From: Charina bottae
Taxonomy: Eukaryota; Chordata; Lepidosauria; Squamata; Charinaidae
Assembly (NCBI GenBank): GCA_023362775.1
Contig: JALMGJ010000019.1
Location: forward strand, 2,980,001-3,044,000
Reading direction: 5' to 3'
DNA length: 64,000 bases
Part shown: piece after piece, positions 1 to 11,129 of the stretch
How the letters are laid out: each line of letters opens with the position of its first letter
How positions within the stretch are numbered: position 1 is the stretch's first letter
Translations under genes and position numbers: made by a program
Notes under the pieces: generated by a model
What the model was told of the DNA's origin: nothing
Seen by the model: only the letters and a program-made list of their open reading frames with translations
The model's database searches: none

Positions 1-1255
1 CTTAACGTGTTTAAGGGATGCCATCTAAGGAATTAGATCTTCAGTGGAAATACAGTGAATAACTGAGCAAAGTAGAAATATCATTCCTTTAACTTAGAGA
101 TGCACTGTTTATAGTGAATAGGTAAGAGACAGCTTCCAAACAGTTTCCATATAACCCTTTGAGCCCTCTGAATACACTATGGCCACTGAATACACATACT
201 GTTAGCCAATTGGTTTTCCACAGCTTCCATTTCACTTTTTTCCTTGCCATCCTGCTGGTGCCATGATCCAGATCTAACCCCCCTTCCTTCCTGCCCTACT
301 TTCCCACTGGATCCTTTTATTATTTGTTCAATTCACCTCACCACAGGTCCCTTTATATACACTGGCTAACATTTTAGAAGGAAAATTAACATTCAGCATT
401 ATTTTTTTCACAAATCTACACCTCCAAACTTCTTGTTTTTTCAATATTCCAACTCTCAAAATAAGGGATATTATTATTATTATTATTATTATTTTTAAGC
501 TTGGTGCCTTCAAAATTACGTCTGTGCAAATCCTTTTATTTATTTATTTTTTAATAGAAATGACTGATTGTAACAAAGAAAGTTATTTTATAAGCCATCA
601 CTAATAATAATGGCTGTTCCATTCTTTAATAGGTGCATCATTTCTTGAAGTTTTGCTTCATGGAGTAGCTATTTCTCCATAAGCCTGTTTAAAGCATTAA
701 TACACTTAAAAACCTGTTTTAATAGGATATGTGGATGGCTTAAGAAGTGATCTACATAATACATTCAAACCCAAAATTCTCATATTAATTTTCTCAAGAC
801 TCTTGAGCACTTTATATAGTGCTAATTACATCTATTACTGTGTTATTTGCATTGAAATGATAAGTATATTCTTCTTCAGAAATAGAAATCTCCAATTTTG
901 CTTAGTAATAAAGAAAGTTCAATTTCAGTAAGCTCCTTCGATCTAACGACTTTGATTTCATTTGGAAATAACATGTTTAGTTGCACAAAGAAGAATGACA
1001 CATCTGTTTAATGCTGATAACTGAGTACGTATCGAGTCACTTGTAATTAGTCACTCCTGTGTTATAGGGGATAATATAGATTTAATATAGATTTACTCTA
1101 GCTGGGGCACATTATATAATGAAATGTGCATTTTGTAAGTGAATCAGTTTGCAATAGTCTTGATTTGCTTCTCTATAGATTTATAATAATTACATTTAAA
1201 CAGGTAGAAGGCCAGATCAATAGTAAAAGAAAGAATTAGGGTCATTGATCAACAA
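1..1255. other. AT-rich sequence, no recognised gene
   Basis: I see no coding or repeat-family signal here apart from a short ATT-repeat microsatellite around 469-497. The open frames in this stretch are short and have no recognisable protein character. Confidence 0.5.
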
Positions 1256-1259
1256 AATG

Positions 1260-1800
1260 ATATCACCAGGACTCCTGAATTCTATCGCCAAATGTTAGAT
1301 AGCTGCAAGTCCTCTACTGTAGAATATTTATACAATTTAACCATAAGCAAATATAGATGGGCCTTTTCCAGAGCTCACTTTGATGCCCTCCCTTCAGCAC
1401 TGCTGGTGGGAAGATTTCATGGGACTCCTTATTCACAGAGACTTTGCCCTTGTGTATCCAGGGAGGTAGAAAATCTTGCCCATGTCCTCATATGGTGTCC
1501 TTTTTATGATGCCCCAAGAGGTGCTTTGATCTCCCCAATCATCTCTAAATTTGAGGGTAATCCTGATAGATTTTATGTTTATTTCTTTTTAAGGAATGCT
1601 GACTCTACACTCACACACCAGGTGGCCAAATATTTTTACCAAGTTATACAATTGCACAAAACTTTTAATTAGATATGTTATTTCACTGTTTTGTTGTTTT
1701 CCTTTTTTTCCTGATAATGAATTGTGGGACTAAACTATTTTTCTTCTATTGTAAAGGCTGGTTACGTTTAGACTGTAATAAAGATATTTGACTGGATTGA
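1260..1800 (+). mobile_element. 3' end of a non-LTR retrotransposon (LINE)
   Basis: An open frame of about 126 codons (1292-1672, open further upstream) ends in a cysteine/histidine box: RLCPC, then about 11 residues later H, then WCPF. This resembles the zinc-knuckle-like C-terminus that follows the reverse transcriptase in several LINE clades. The frame is followed by a short 3' UTR and an 'aataaagat' motif near 1780. No reverse transcriptase domain is present, so this is a 5'-truncated copy. The LINE clade is not certain. The Cys/His box is seen; the assignment is inferred. Confidence 0.5.
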
Positions 1801-1804
1801 AACA

Positions 1805-3960
1805 GATCAATTGGTTAAAATGTCTAGGGAAGTTTAAGATCTTACTGGCTAGAGGTGACCTCATTCTTGAGCAATGGTTTGTATTTTATCCTACTTTATT
1901 TTTTTTTTAAAAAAATAATAACTATTGAGGATTTCCTGCTTTTTTTAATCTGTAGAGGATGAATAAAAAAAGTAACTATTGATTAATTTAGGAACCCTGT
2001 TTCTTATACTTTACAAGAGTTCTCCAATACGGTGGCTAAGGTTGACATATCATGTAATATTAAACAACAACATGATTTATTTAGTTTTGACTGAACATGA
2101 GATATGGATCCAGCTATTGTGATTTCTAAACTGTATTTTATGGCCACTACACTTATTCAAGAATCCATGATTAAAACATGTTTTACCCCATTAGATAAAT
2201 CTGAATTGAATAAGAACTCAACCTACTTCTAATGCAAGGTGCTTTGGTTGATGTCGATATCATTAAAACAATCAATGAGTTTGAGAAACTCCGATTTGGT
2301 TCATATGTTATAATTTATATTACTTCCAGGAGCTTCACGACCTCCATCTCTTTCCATGATCTCCATCTCTCTGTGGTCTGCCTGGCTGAAGTTCTTATGC
2401 TGCTTGAGGGACATTCACACAGGCAGGGTGAATATTTTCATTCACCATAGCTTTTCTCTGTGGACCAAGACTTTTCACAAGTGAAACGCTGTGGGTGAGA
2501 CAACAACAGTGAGTGTGCTGTCAATTTATTCTCATAGCAGCAAATAATGTTGAATGTCCCTCAACAAAAATAATGTTGAGAAAGGAAGTCTGTGTCTTGT
2601 TCTGGTGGATGGCCCTTTTCTGATAGTGATGCCTGGGGAGTCTCAACGGCCACTTCCTATAGCAAAATTACAGCAACAAATGTCAGACTGTCAACAGTAT
2701 GGGAAAAAGGAAACACACAATTTTGTGTAGTCTTCTAACAATGCAGGAAAGGAATACAAAGGCAGTGATAGGCTATAATCTATTTCTCCCCACAATCCAC
2801 AGCTGAGGCAAGGGTCTCACGTTGTATCATGAAAACCTATTGTATCCATCGTGTTCCTGAAACTTCCTGACAATCATTTATGTATAAATAAATCAGTGCA
2901 CAGGATTGTTTTTTCTGGAAAATGGTAGCTCCTTTCATAACACTTCATTGCTATGTTAAATGGCAAATCATATTAAAATCTGAGCAAGGGGAAAATTCAT
3001 TCAGCTCACAAACATGAAATAATCTACTCTGAATAAAATAAAATAATACCTAAACTGGAACAGAACTGTCCTTCATTGGATTCTGTTTTGCACTTCTGTG
3101 AACACTGAGATGCAATTCTAAGATCTGCACATGTACAAATGTGGAAATCTACACACTCACACACATTATGTCCATATATCCAGTTATTTGAATAGCCAAA
3201 AGGTGCAAAATGATAATGCCTCTTAATAATAATGTGACCCCATTGTTTAATGTTTGGAAGCAAATTTCTTTTGCATCTGGAAGATACCATCAGGTGGTGA
3301 ACATTTCTACATTTTTCCTATTTTCATTTCTGGATATGGAAAAAATGAAGAGAACACCTAAAGGAATAATTATAATTTACAGATTGAGAATTGCACAAAT
3401 AGTAGGAAGGAAGAAGGTGCTGAATAAAGGGAAACACATTCATGAAAAGGATTGGGAATTACAAAACACCATACAGACAAGGAAGGATTACACAGTTTAA
3501 TTAAAAATAAGGGAAGTATTATTAATTCAGACAGCTTATATGTTATCTGAGCAACTGGAATCCCAGCCGGAGGTGCATAATGCAGATTATTTTTGGCCAA
3601 TTAAAAATATTCTCTAAGAGACTCAAAATGCAAAGGATGCATATTATGAATGAATATAAATACATCCATCCTGGTCCTGCAGGATTATATCGTACTTCTA
3701 TCAAGTTTTGCTGAAAAGGGGGGAAAATAGAACAAAACTGATGTTTTGTCAATCACTGGAAGAGTTTTCCCCTGATCCAATAATGCTGCAAGCTAATCTT
3801 TCTGGACAGCTCAATCTGACATCTTAACAGTACAAGGAAGATGATATTGGACATCACACCTATATAAAGCCTATGAGAAAGTGGTTAAACTGGAAATGCA
3901 CAATACAAAATGTTTAAAGATGCATTGCATTCAAGAACCAGTATTCACTAAAATTAGAAA
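1805..3960. other. Unassigned AT-rich sequence
   Basis: Nothing recognisable apart from short open frames on both strands. There are no repeat-family signatures I can name. It may include old, decayed repeats. Confidence 0.4.
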
Positions 3961-3963
3961 TAG

Positions 3964-3965
3964 TA

Positions 3966-3999
<34 letters not shown>
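3964..3999. repeat. (ATTG)n microsatellite
   Basis: About eight tandem ATTG units. They match the array at 4758-4783 on the other side of the Penelope-like insertion, which suggests one original tail array split by the insertion. Confidence 0.85.
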
Positions 4000-4757
4000 G
4001 TAGTCCTTGGTGCTTTCTGAGCCTTGATGTTTTCTTGCAGACGTTTCATTGCCAGACTAGGCAACATCTTCAGTGCGAAAAGAGAGTGGTACTTGCTCTC
4101 TGTTTATATACCATGGCTTGTCCTGCTTGTGTTGGTGGAGGTGTTGTTCTCTCCTTAGGAGTTCCTTGATTGGGCTGTTGTTTGCTGCTTGGTTGATTGA
4201 CTGAGTTAATAGTTCCTTTGTTAGGGTATATTGTGCTGTTTGATTATTTCTCTGCTGCTAATCCTGGTGTTAATCTTTGCATATCTGGGTGTTGATTGCT
4301 GGCGAGAAGGTGTTCTGGTCTTTTGGCTTTTCTATTGTCTCTTATGAATGGTATGTAAATGTTGTTTACCTCTATAGTGGTGGCTGCTTTGTCTGAGTGC
4401 CAAGCTTCCAGGAATTCTCTAGCGTTTTTGGATTTGTCTTGAGTTTCCCAGTTGAAAGTATGGTTGAATCTGTCCATGTGTTGTGAGATTAAGGAGTTTT
4501 CATCGTGTCTTCTGACTGCTAGTTGGTGTTCATGGATGCGCTCTGCTAGTCTTCTGCCCATCTGTCCTACATAGTGGCTGCTACAGTCCTTACACTGTAT
4601 GTTGTAGATAACTCCTGTTTTTTCTTCTTGGGCTACTGGGTCTTTTGGGTTACTTAAGATGTTCTGAAGGGTTTTGGTTGGTTTATGTGCTACGGTGATG
4701 CCATGTGGTTGTAAAAGTCTATTGGTAGTTTCTGAGATGTTTCTGATGTATGGTTGT
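4000..4757 (-). mobile_element. Penelope-like element 3' part with GIY-YIG endonuclease domain
   Basis: On the minus strand an open frame (4244 to about 4740) encodes a Uri/GIY-YIG-type endonuclease domain. It has GVIYNIQCKDC, then HYVGQMGRRLAERIHEH, followed by a region with a conserved R..E spacing. This domain, placed C-terminal to a reverse transcriptase, is the hallmark of Penelope-like retroelements. The reverse transcriptase is missing, so the copy is 5'-truncated. After the stop at 4244 there is about 240 bp of 3' non-coding sequence with a hammerhead-like motif near its end (4030-4081). The copy is flanked on both sides by TGAT repeats, so it probably landed in the tail of the RTE copy at 4784-5450. 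Family assignment is from motif order; the host of insertion is inferred. Confidence 0.75.
4030..4081 (-). ncRNA. Hammerhead-ribozyme-like motif (Penelope-like element)
   Basis: Read on the minus strand: stem I 5' arm TTTTC+GCA, core CTGAAGA, stem II TTGCC/GGCAA, core GAAA, minimal helix III CG, predicted cleavage triplet GTC, then stem I 3' arm TGC+AA+GAAAA, which pairs back to TTTTC/GCA. This is the order of a type I hammerhead with a very short helix III, a form reported in Penelope-like elements. Deviation: two or three unpaired nucleotides lie between CTGAAGA and helix II, so activity is not assured. Confidence 0.5.
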
Positions 4758-4783
4758 ATGATTGATTGATTGATTGATTGATT
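4758..4783. repeat. (ATTG)n microsatellite
   Basis: About six units. On the minus strand this reads as the CAAT-repeat tail of the adjacent RTE element and is the partner of the array at 3964-3999. Confidence 0.8.
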
Positions 4784-5450
4784 ATGTGCCATCAAGATAG
4801 TGTCAACTCTTAGTGACCACATATATAGATTTTCTCCATGACAATCTATCCCTAACCTTTTTCAGTTCTTCCAATAGTGCACTCATCACCACTTTAACTG
4901 AGTCCATCTACCTTGATGCTTCCTTCCACCTTTCCCAGAGCCTTCTTAGGTCTTCATATAATGTGTCCAAAGTAGAATAATTTGAGCCTGGTCACTTATG
5001 ACTTGAGTTGAGAACTCTGGTTGATTTGTTCAATGATCCATTGGTTTCTTTTCTTGGCTGCCCACAGTATTCTCAGGAGTCTTCTCCAACAACAAAGTTA
5101 AAAAGTGTCAATACTCTTCTTATCCTGATTCTTAAAAGTTCAAGTTTTGCTTCCATGGAGTGTCACAGGGAATATAATGACTTGCACAATTCTGATATTT
5201 GTAGACTCATCATGTCATTTGAATATCTTTTCCAAGGCCTTCATGGCTGCACTACCAAGTGCTATTCTGCAGTGTATTTCTTGACTGCTTGTTCCTTTAC
5301 TGTTGATGATTGATCCTAAAAGGCAGAAGCTCTCCACCACTTCGATATCTTCATTTTCAATTCTAAGGCTGGTTGTTCTACCTGTTGTCATTAGTTTGGT
5401 GTTCTTTATATTTAATTTTAGTCTCATTTTTTAGTGCTTAAAAGCCACAT
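4784..5450 (-). mobile_element. Old RTE-clade LINE, 3' part
   Basis: The minus strand encodes a fragment (5215-5427) reading MRLKLNIKNTKLMTTG, a central FCLLGSIINSKG and a terminal AALMKALEKIFK-like stretch. It is clearly homologous to the region after motif C of the BovB ORF elsewhere in this window (LKLNIKKTQIMASG ... FIFLG.KITADG). Downstream, the frame is broken by many indels, and the element ends in a CAAT/TGAT repeat tail. It is more divergent than the BovB copies here, so it is an older, separate RTE family. Confidence 0.65.
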
Positions 5451-5454
5451 GATG

Positions 5455-6585
5455 CTAAAAATTTGAACCAGTTAATTAGGAAGCATGAGCAGAACCTAAA
5501 TTAGGAAAATATAGCCATTTGTGGAGCAGATGCCTCTAATCTACCCATGTTCTGATTCAAAACTTTCCATGGTAGTTCTGGTTAGTTGGCCAGGAACTCC
5601 AGTAGGTTACAAATGGTACAGTGCCCTGAGCAAGGGGCTAGATCAGGAAGAAAGATTGAGAGTGAAATAAACACACCCTAACATGATAGATTTTAAAAAA
5701 TACGATAGGAAGCATCCTCCCAGTTAGAAAAGATCTCAACTTTTCCAAATCAAGCTTTTGATCCAGAAAACAGGTTGGATCAGACAACCTTTGCAATAAC
5801 TTGGGAAATATCAGGCAATTTCCAGAACTCCATATCTGGTCTTGAGAGTGGATAAAGCACATCCAAACCCATGACTCATTCATCTGTGAGGCTTATACCA
5901 AAATTTGTAAAAATACGTAAGCCAGAGGTCTAAGTGGAAGACTCAGGTTGTGAACATAGATGACCATGGGTGTGGGGGGAAGAGAATGAGTGACAAAACA
6001 TATATCACAATGCAAAGCCCATTTCTTACACATTTGCATATGATGTTATGATGCAAATATGAAAGAATGCATATTTCATCATTTTGGGATTATTGTGATT
6101 AGCAACAGATCCTATGGTTGTTGAGACATTTTAAGAAACTTGAGCTCAACCATAGTTACTGATGTAGCTCTTCTGATCAAGAAATAGCACAAAGTTAGGC
6201 AATTGGTATCTATATCAGGTATAGCTAATGATTAATATGTTATCTTCTGTGACCCAAGAGGACTCACACTTATGCAGAATCAACAAGGTTCAAAAAGAAT
6301 ATAAAGTAAATAAATGTAAGATTAAAGAATACGTTCAGGCCCAAATTAAATATTTCTAGGTTACTGTATATTCTACATTTTTCTGTTGAAATTAGTAGGG
6401 CTCATAGTAAACTTTTGTTGGATAATATCCTAAAATTCTTACACTGCCCCAATATCCACTCAAATGCCTTGTACTGAATGAAGATGACAAGGCAAATGTT
6501 TTTTTTTTAATGTAGCTGATTAGAATCATAATCATAATAAATCAAAATATCCTTGAAAACGAAAATGACACAAAATACTGTGGGA
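5455..6585. other. Unassigned sequence
   Basis: No recognisable gene or repeat family. The open frames are short and carry no identifiable domain. Confidence 0.4.
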
Positions 6586-6588
6586 TTT

Positions 6589-6846
6589 TCATAAGCCGCT
6601 CAAGACTCTCCAAACAAAATGAAGATCAGTTATGTCACTGATATCTAAAGATGGATTTATGAAATCTTCAGAACCACCATTGACATGATAGAGTTGCTTG
6701 TCAGATTTTTCAAAAATACAGCTGACTGAATCATTTGAGTTTGAATTCTTTCCGTCTTTTAGAAGAAGGTTGACATGCAGGACAGATGTACCTCTGGGTA
6801 ATTTGAAAAACATTGTGCCATCCAAAGTAAATTTTGTGAAAGTCAC
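6589..6846 (-). other. Weak candidate exon (unidentified protein segment)
   Basis: On the minus strand an open segment of about 85 codons follows a good splice-acceptor-like sequence (pyrimidine-rich tract ending TTTCCTCAG, about 6847-6865) and ends in a TGA stop. The translation looks protein-like, with alternating hydrophobic stretches such as GTMFFKLPRGTSVLHVNLLL, but I recognise no domain. There is no clear splice donor, so it could only be a terminal exon. Chance open frames of this size are common, so this stays a weak hypothesis. Confidence 0.2.
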
Positions 6847-6989
6847 TGAGGAAATGAGAAAGCAAACATATGCACATTTTTAGTAAGCTAACACGAAGCT
6901 GGTTTGGTAGGGAAAAAGTAAATTTTCAGTCAAAGTTACCTCCATGCATTCTGACATGTTATCTGCACAGTACTGCATATGTGCATAAA

Positions 6990-7300
6990 GGTAAAGGTTC
7001 CCCCCGCACATTTGTGCAGTCGTGTCCGACTCTAGGGGCCGGTGCTCATCTCTGTTTGTTAGCCGAAGAGCCAGCATTGTCTGAAGATGCTTCCCGGTCA
7101 TGTGGCCGGCATGACACACGCGGAACGCTGTTACCATCCCACCGAAGTGGTACCTATTCATCTACTTGCATTTGCATACTTTCAAATTGCTAGGTTGGCA
7201 AGAGCTGTAGCGTGTGTGGGAGCTCACTCCATCACACGGGGCTAGGGATTTGAACCTCTGAACTTGCAATCTTCCGATTGACAAGCCTGGCGTCTAGCAC
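6990..7300 (-). mobile_element. tRNA-derived SINE (family A)
   Basis: On the minus strand the head carries an RNA polymerase III B-box-like GGTTCAAATCC. The tail runs through 'cccctagagtcggacacgac' to 'ggggaacctttaccttt'. The same family recurs at 10905-11125, 34062-34388 and 53636-53742. The tail shares agagtcggacacgact with the BovB LINE 3' end, which is how such SINEs borrow LINE machinery. Confidence 0.75.
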
Positions 7301-8090
7301 ATTGTATAAAGATGGGAATTGCTTGGAGACCTTCCTGGACTTATATGTGCTGCTCGATCAGGTAAGTGTTTCTTTTATTTTCATGTTAGGCTTATGGGCA
7401 ATATTTTAATTGGTTGTTCTATATGATATTCTATATGATATTTTAACTTTTACTTTTGGTTTTTTTCCAGCATTATTACAAACCTAATTTGTGACTACTG
7501 ATGAAGGCTTATAAGCCGAAACGCATTTAGTCAAGCTTTGTATGTTAATTAGTTGGGCTGGTTGTTTATCCTTGTCTTTGTAATCATATGTAAAAGTTGG
7601 CTGTTTGGGGCCTTTTTAAAAGTCTTTAAAAGTTTTTTATTGTCACTATTGTATTTTAATGTATGTTTTTACCATTTTATATCCTATTCTAGTAAAGTAT
7701 ACTGTATATTATCATTTGTGGCCCGCTACATTGTACTTGACCTTGCCGCCACCTTGTTTGTTTTAGGTTAAGTGTATTCCCTTTTTTTGTTTCTTTCCTG
7801 CCTCTGAATTACAGAAAAGCCAAGATGGTCCCAGTTCTTTCGGTCTTCAGGAAGGCACTGAAGATGCTGTGCCAAGCATTCAGATCTTACCACTATACGG
7901 TTCTTTGTTTGTAAAATCTCAGATGTTCTGATTATCATTGTGTGAAGGTTGTGATACGACTTTCGATTCTGTGGAATTTTTGTGTTATTATATTGTTTGC
8001 AGATGATAAACTTCCTGGAACCTGGTACAAATATTGTACTAAATAAATAAATAAGATTTGTTTGATTCTGAGATTCAATTCCATAGTTTG
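7300..8090. other. Unclassified sequence, possibly a retroelement end with a hammerhead-like motif
   Basis: No coding signal that I trust. The stretch holds the hammerhead-like motif at 7492-7533 and an AT-rich 3' part. I cannot assign it to a named family from sequence alone. Confidence 0.35.
7492..7533 (+). ncRNA. Hammerhead-ribozyme-like motif
   Basis: Stem I TGACTA (7492-7497) pairs perfectly with TAGTCA (7528-7533). Between them lie core CTGATGA (7498-7504), hairpin GGCT-TATA-AGCC (7506-7517), core GAAA (7518-7521), short helix III CGCA and a TT at the expected cleavage position (7526-7527). The order and both core strands match a type I hammerhead. One extra A precedes helix II, and helix III has one mismatch. 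Its sequence is unlike the other two motif families in this window. Confidence 0.5.
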
Positions 8091-8094
8091 ATCC

Positions 8095-9860
8095 TGTTGG
8101 GCCCGAGGAAGTGGACAGGATCCTCCAGATTGTAAATGCCACCATTTGTAATCTAGACCCATGCCCCTCCTGGTTAGTGAAAGCTGCTCGGGAGGTGACG
8201 TGTGGTTGGGTCCAAGCGATGGTAAATACATCCTTGGGAGAAAGGGTATTTCCGGCAGCCTTTAAGGAAGCGCTGGTGCACCCCCTCCTCAAGATACCAT
8301 TTATGGACCCTATTGTGCTGGACAATTTTCATCCAGTCACCCACCGCCCCTTTTTGGGGAAGGTGGTTGAGAAAGTGGTGGTGTTGCAACTCCAGAGGGT
8401 TCTGGATGAAACAGATTATCTAGACCCCTTTCAGTCAGGTTTCAGACCAGGATATGGGACAGAGACTGCATTGATCGCACTTATGGATGATCTCTGGTGA
8501 GAGCGGGATGGAAGCAGTGCATCCATCCTTGCTCTTCTTGACCTCTCAGCGGCTTTCAATACCATTGACCATGGTATCCTTTTGGGTCGGCTCAGGGAGT
8601 TGGGGGTGGGCAGTGTGGTTCTGCGCTGGTTCACCTCCTTCCTCCAGGGTCAGTTCCAATCTGTGGTGATAGGAGCGAGAGGTCTGACCCCCGCCCCCTC
8701 CTTTGTGGGGTGTCGCAGGGCTTGGTACTTTCTCCACTCCTTTTCAACATCTTCATGAAACCAATGGGTAAGTTCATCCATCACCATGGGATGAGGTATC
8801 ATCAATATGCTGATGATAACCAATTATACATCTCTGTCCTGGGTGAAGTAAGTGGTGCTGTGACCACCCTCTCTCAGTGCCTGGGGGCTGTGGGGGTCTC
8901 GATGGGGAACAACAGGCTTCAGCTGAATCCTGGTAAGACGGAGTGGCTGTGGGTGGGGGGCTCCTCGGTATCCGGGAATTTAACATCTTTGGCTCTGGAT
9001 GGGGTTGCACTGCCCCAGACAGACCCAGTGTGGAATCTGGGGGTCCTCCTGGACTCACGACTCCTGCTCAAAGAGCATATGGTAGTTCTGGTCAATAGGG
9101 CCTTCGCACAACTTCATGTTGTGCGCCAGTTACACCCTTTCTGGGACCGTGAGGCCTGGCCCTTTGCATGGTCACTCATGCCCTGGCCATCTCCCATATA
9201 GACTACTGTAATGTGCTCTACATGGGGCTACCCTTGAAGAGTATACGGAAGCTACAGCTGCTCCAAAATGCAGCTGCGCAGGCAATTCTTGGTGCCCCAA
9301 GATCGGCACATGTGACACCATTGCTTTGCGAGCTGCACTGGGTACCAGTTTGCTTCTGGGTCCAATTCAAGGTGTTGGTTATCACCTTTAAAGCCCTACA
9401 TGGCATGGGTCCAGGCTACCTGAGGGGCCGTCTCATCCCCATTAGATCGACCTGTCCCACCCGATCATGCAGAGAGGGAATGTTGCGGACCCCGTCTGTA
9501 AGAGAATTTCATCTGACGGGGTCCAGCAAATGGGCCTTCTCTTCAGCACCTCCTGCCCTCTGGAATATCCTTCCCCCAGAGGTACGGCAGGCCCCATCTC
9601 TTATGGCCTTCCGAAAACTACTGAAGACCTGGTTTTGCCAGCTCGCTTGGGGCGGGAGGGGAAGCAGCCACTCCTGGGGATGGCTGGTGCCCTAAGATGG
9701 CCTTAGATATACATGAGTGGCATTAAAACTGTCATTGCCATCTGGATTTTATTTTATTTTTTCCCTTATTTATATTTGTATTTGATATTATGTATGTATT
9801 ACTATATTTTAATGTTTTATTTTTATTGTAAACCACCCATCTCCCCCCTTTGGGAGGATA
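8095..9860 (+). mobile_element. CR1/L2-L3-type LINE, reverse transcriptase region
   Basis: Fragments in different frames together cover much of a LINE reverse transcriptase. There is FQSGFRPGYGTETALI (8430-8480), motif [14 protein letters not shown] (about 8535-8575, other frame), motif B-like [13 protein letters not shown] (about 8710), and motif C YHQYADDNQLYIS (about 8800) with intact YADD. The C-terminal part DYCNVLYMGLPLKSIRKLQLLQNAA (9195-9280) and FKALHGMGPGYLRGRL follows. The tail has the clade-typical 'aaaccacccat' and TAAATA repeats. Several frameshifts, for example near 8490, 8700 and 9165, make it a pseudogene. The 5' endonuclease half is missing. The 3' end is rearranged (next entry). 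Confidence 0.8.
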
Positions 9861-10000
9861 ATAAATAAAACATTAAAATATAGTAATACATACATAATAT
9901 CAAATACAAATATAAATATGGGAAAAAAATAAAATCCAGATGGCAATGACAGTTTTAATGCCGCTCATGTATATCTAAGGCCATCTTAGGGCACCAGCCA
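9681..10000. repeat. Large inverted repeat (fold-back) in the LINE 3' end
   Basis: 9681-9822 reappears as its reverse complement at about 9863-10000, with a 40 bp spacer carrying the normal LINE tail motif. Past 10000 the sequence resumes in plus orientation with 'catgggatgaggtatcat', a piece otherwise found at 8785-8802 of the same LINE, and then a second tail. The junctions point to template switching during reverse transcription or a later rearrangement. Confidence 0.8.
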
Positions 10001-10089
10001 TGGGATGAGGTATCATCCCCCCTTTGGGGGGAGATGGGTGGTGGCAAAATTTGATAAATAAATAAATAAAAATAGTGTCTTGATCAAAT

Positions 10090-10333
10090 CTCTAAATCAA
10101 ATGGGATTTCTGAACTCATTCTGTGATTGTATTTGAATTGTAAAACGATTTGAACCCTTATAATTGATTGGTTTTTAACCAGTTTTGATACCTTTTATTC
10201 CTGCTCAAATGCATTTTCAGATGTTATTAGCCTGGCAGAGATTCAGAGGATAGTTATATTGCAAATTATTCAGTTATATAACAAGAGAAGCCAGCTCTAT
10301 GGTTCAGAGGAAAACTAAGGAAAACTAATAAAC

Positions 10334-10335
<2 letters not shown>
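10090..10335. other. Unassigned sequence
   Basis: No feature recognised between the rearranged LINE tail and the microsatellite. Confidence 0.4.

Positions 10336-10424
<89 letters not shown>
10336..10424. repeat. (CA)n(GA)n compound microsatellite
   Basis: About 17 AC units directly followed by about 27 GA units with no interruption. Confidence 0.95.
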
Positions 10425-10429
<5 letters not shown>

Positions 10430-10904
10430 CCTAATGACATGAAAAATAAATTGGTTTCTAGAGTGGAAATAATCTAGTTGCTGAAATTTTTGTTACTTTA
10501 CCCCATTCCTTTTCAATAAACCTTCTTAAAAAGACTTTGGGAGAATCTTGCTGTCAGTTCAGTTGTCTGCCAAAAAAGTGACATAATCATTCAGATTTAT
10601 TTAAACCAACTTGGCCTAATTAGGTAGTTTTATTCCATTCAGTCTGGATGTCCAAATCAGATTGGGACAATTTTCCAATTTGACATGACAGTTCAAATTA
10701 GAGTGACTTGACAAACTGAATAAACCTTACAGTTCAAATTGGATCACCTTCAATACCTGAATCAAACTGTTGATTCAATTCAGATTGGATCTTATTCTCA
10801 TAGACTTCATCCATGTTACAAGAAATATGTATGGCATGTATAGAACAGTGCATAGAAATTCTTTGGTGCATTTAAAGACAGCTATATCAGTAGATATAGC
10901 CCCA
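10425..10904. other. Unassigned sequence
   Basis: AT-rich. Several 'caaattgga/attcagattgga' variants give it a faintly repetitive texture, but I recognise no gene or repeat family. Confidence 0.35.
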
Positions 10905-11125
10905 GCTCTTGCCAACCTAGCAATTCGAAATCATGCAAATGCAAGTAGATAAATAGGTACCACTTAGATGGGATGGTAACAGCGTTCCGCGTGCGTCATG
11001 CCGGCCACATGACCGTGGAAGTGTCTTCAGACAATGATGGCTCTTCGGCTAACAAACGGAGATGAGCACCGGCCCCTAGAGTCAGACACGACTGCACAAA
11101 TGTGCGGGGGGAACCTTTACCTTTA
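10905..11125 (+). mobile_element. SINE family A, 5'-truncated
   Basis: Plus-strand copy of the SINE at 6990-7300. It contains the body (ctagcaattcgaaa, ccggccacatgacc, cggcccctagagtc) and the tail 'ggggggaacctttaccttt', but lacks the tRNA-like head with its pol III boxes. Confidence 0.75.
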
Positions 11126-11129
11126 TATC

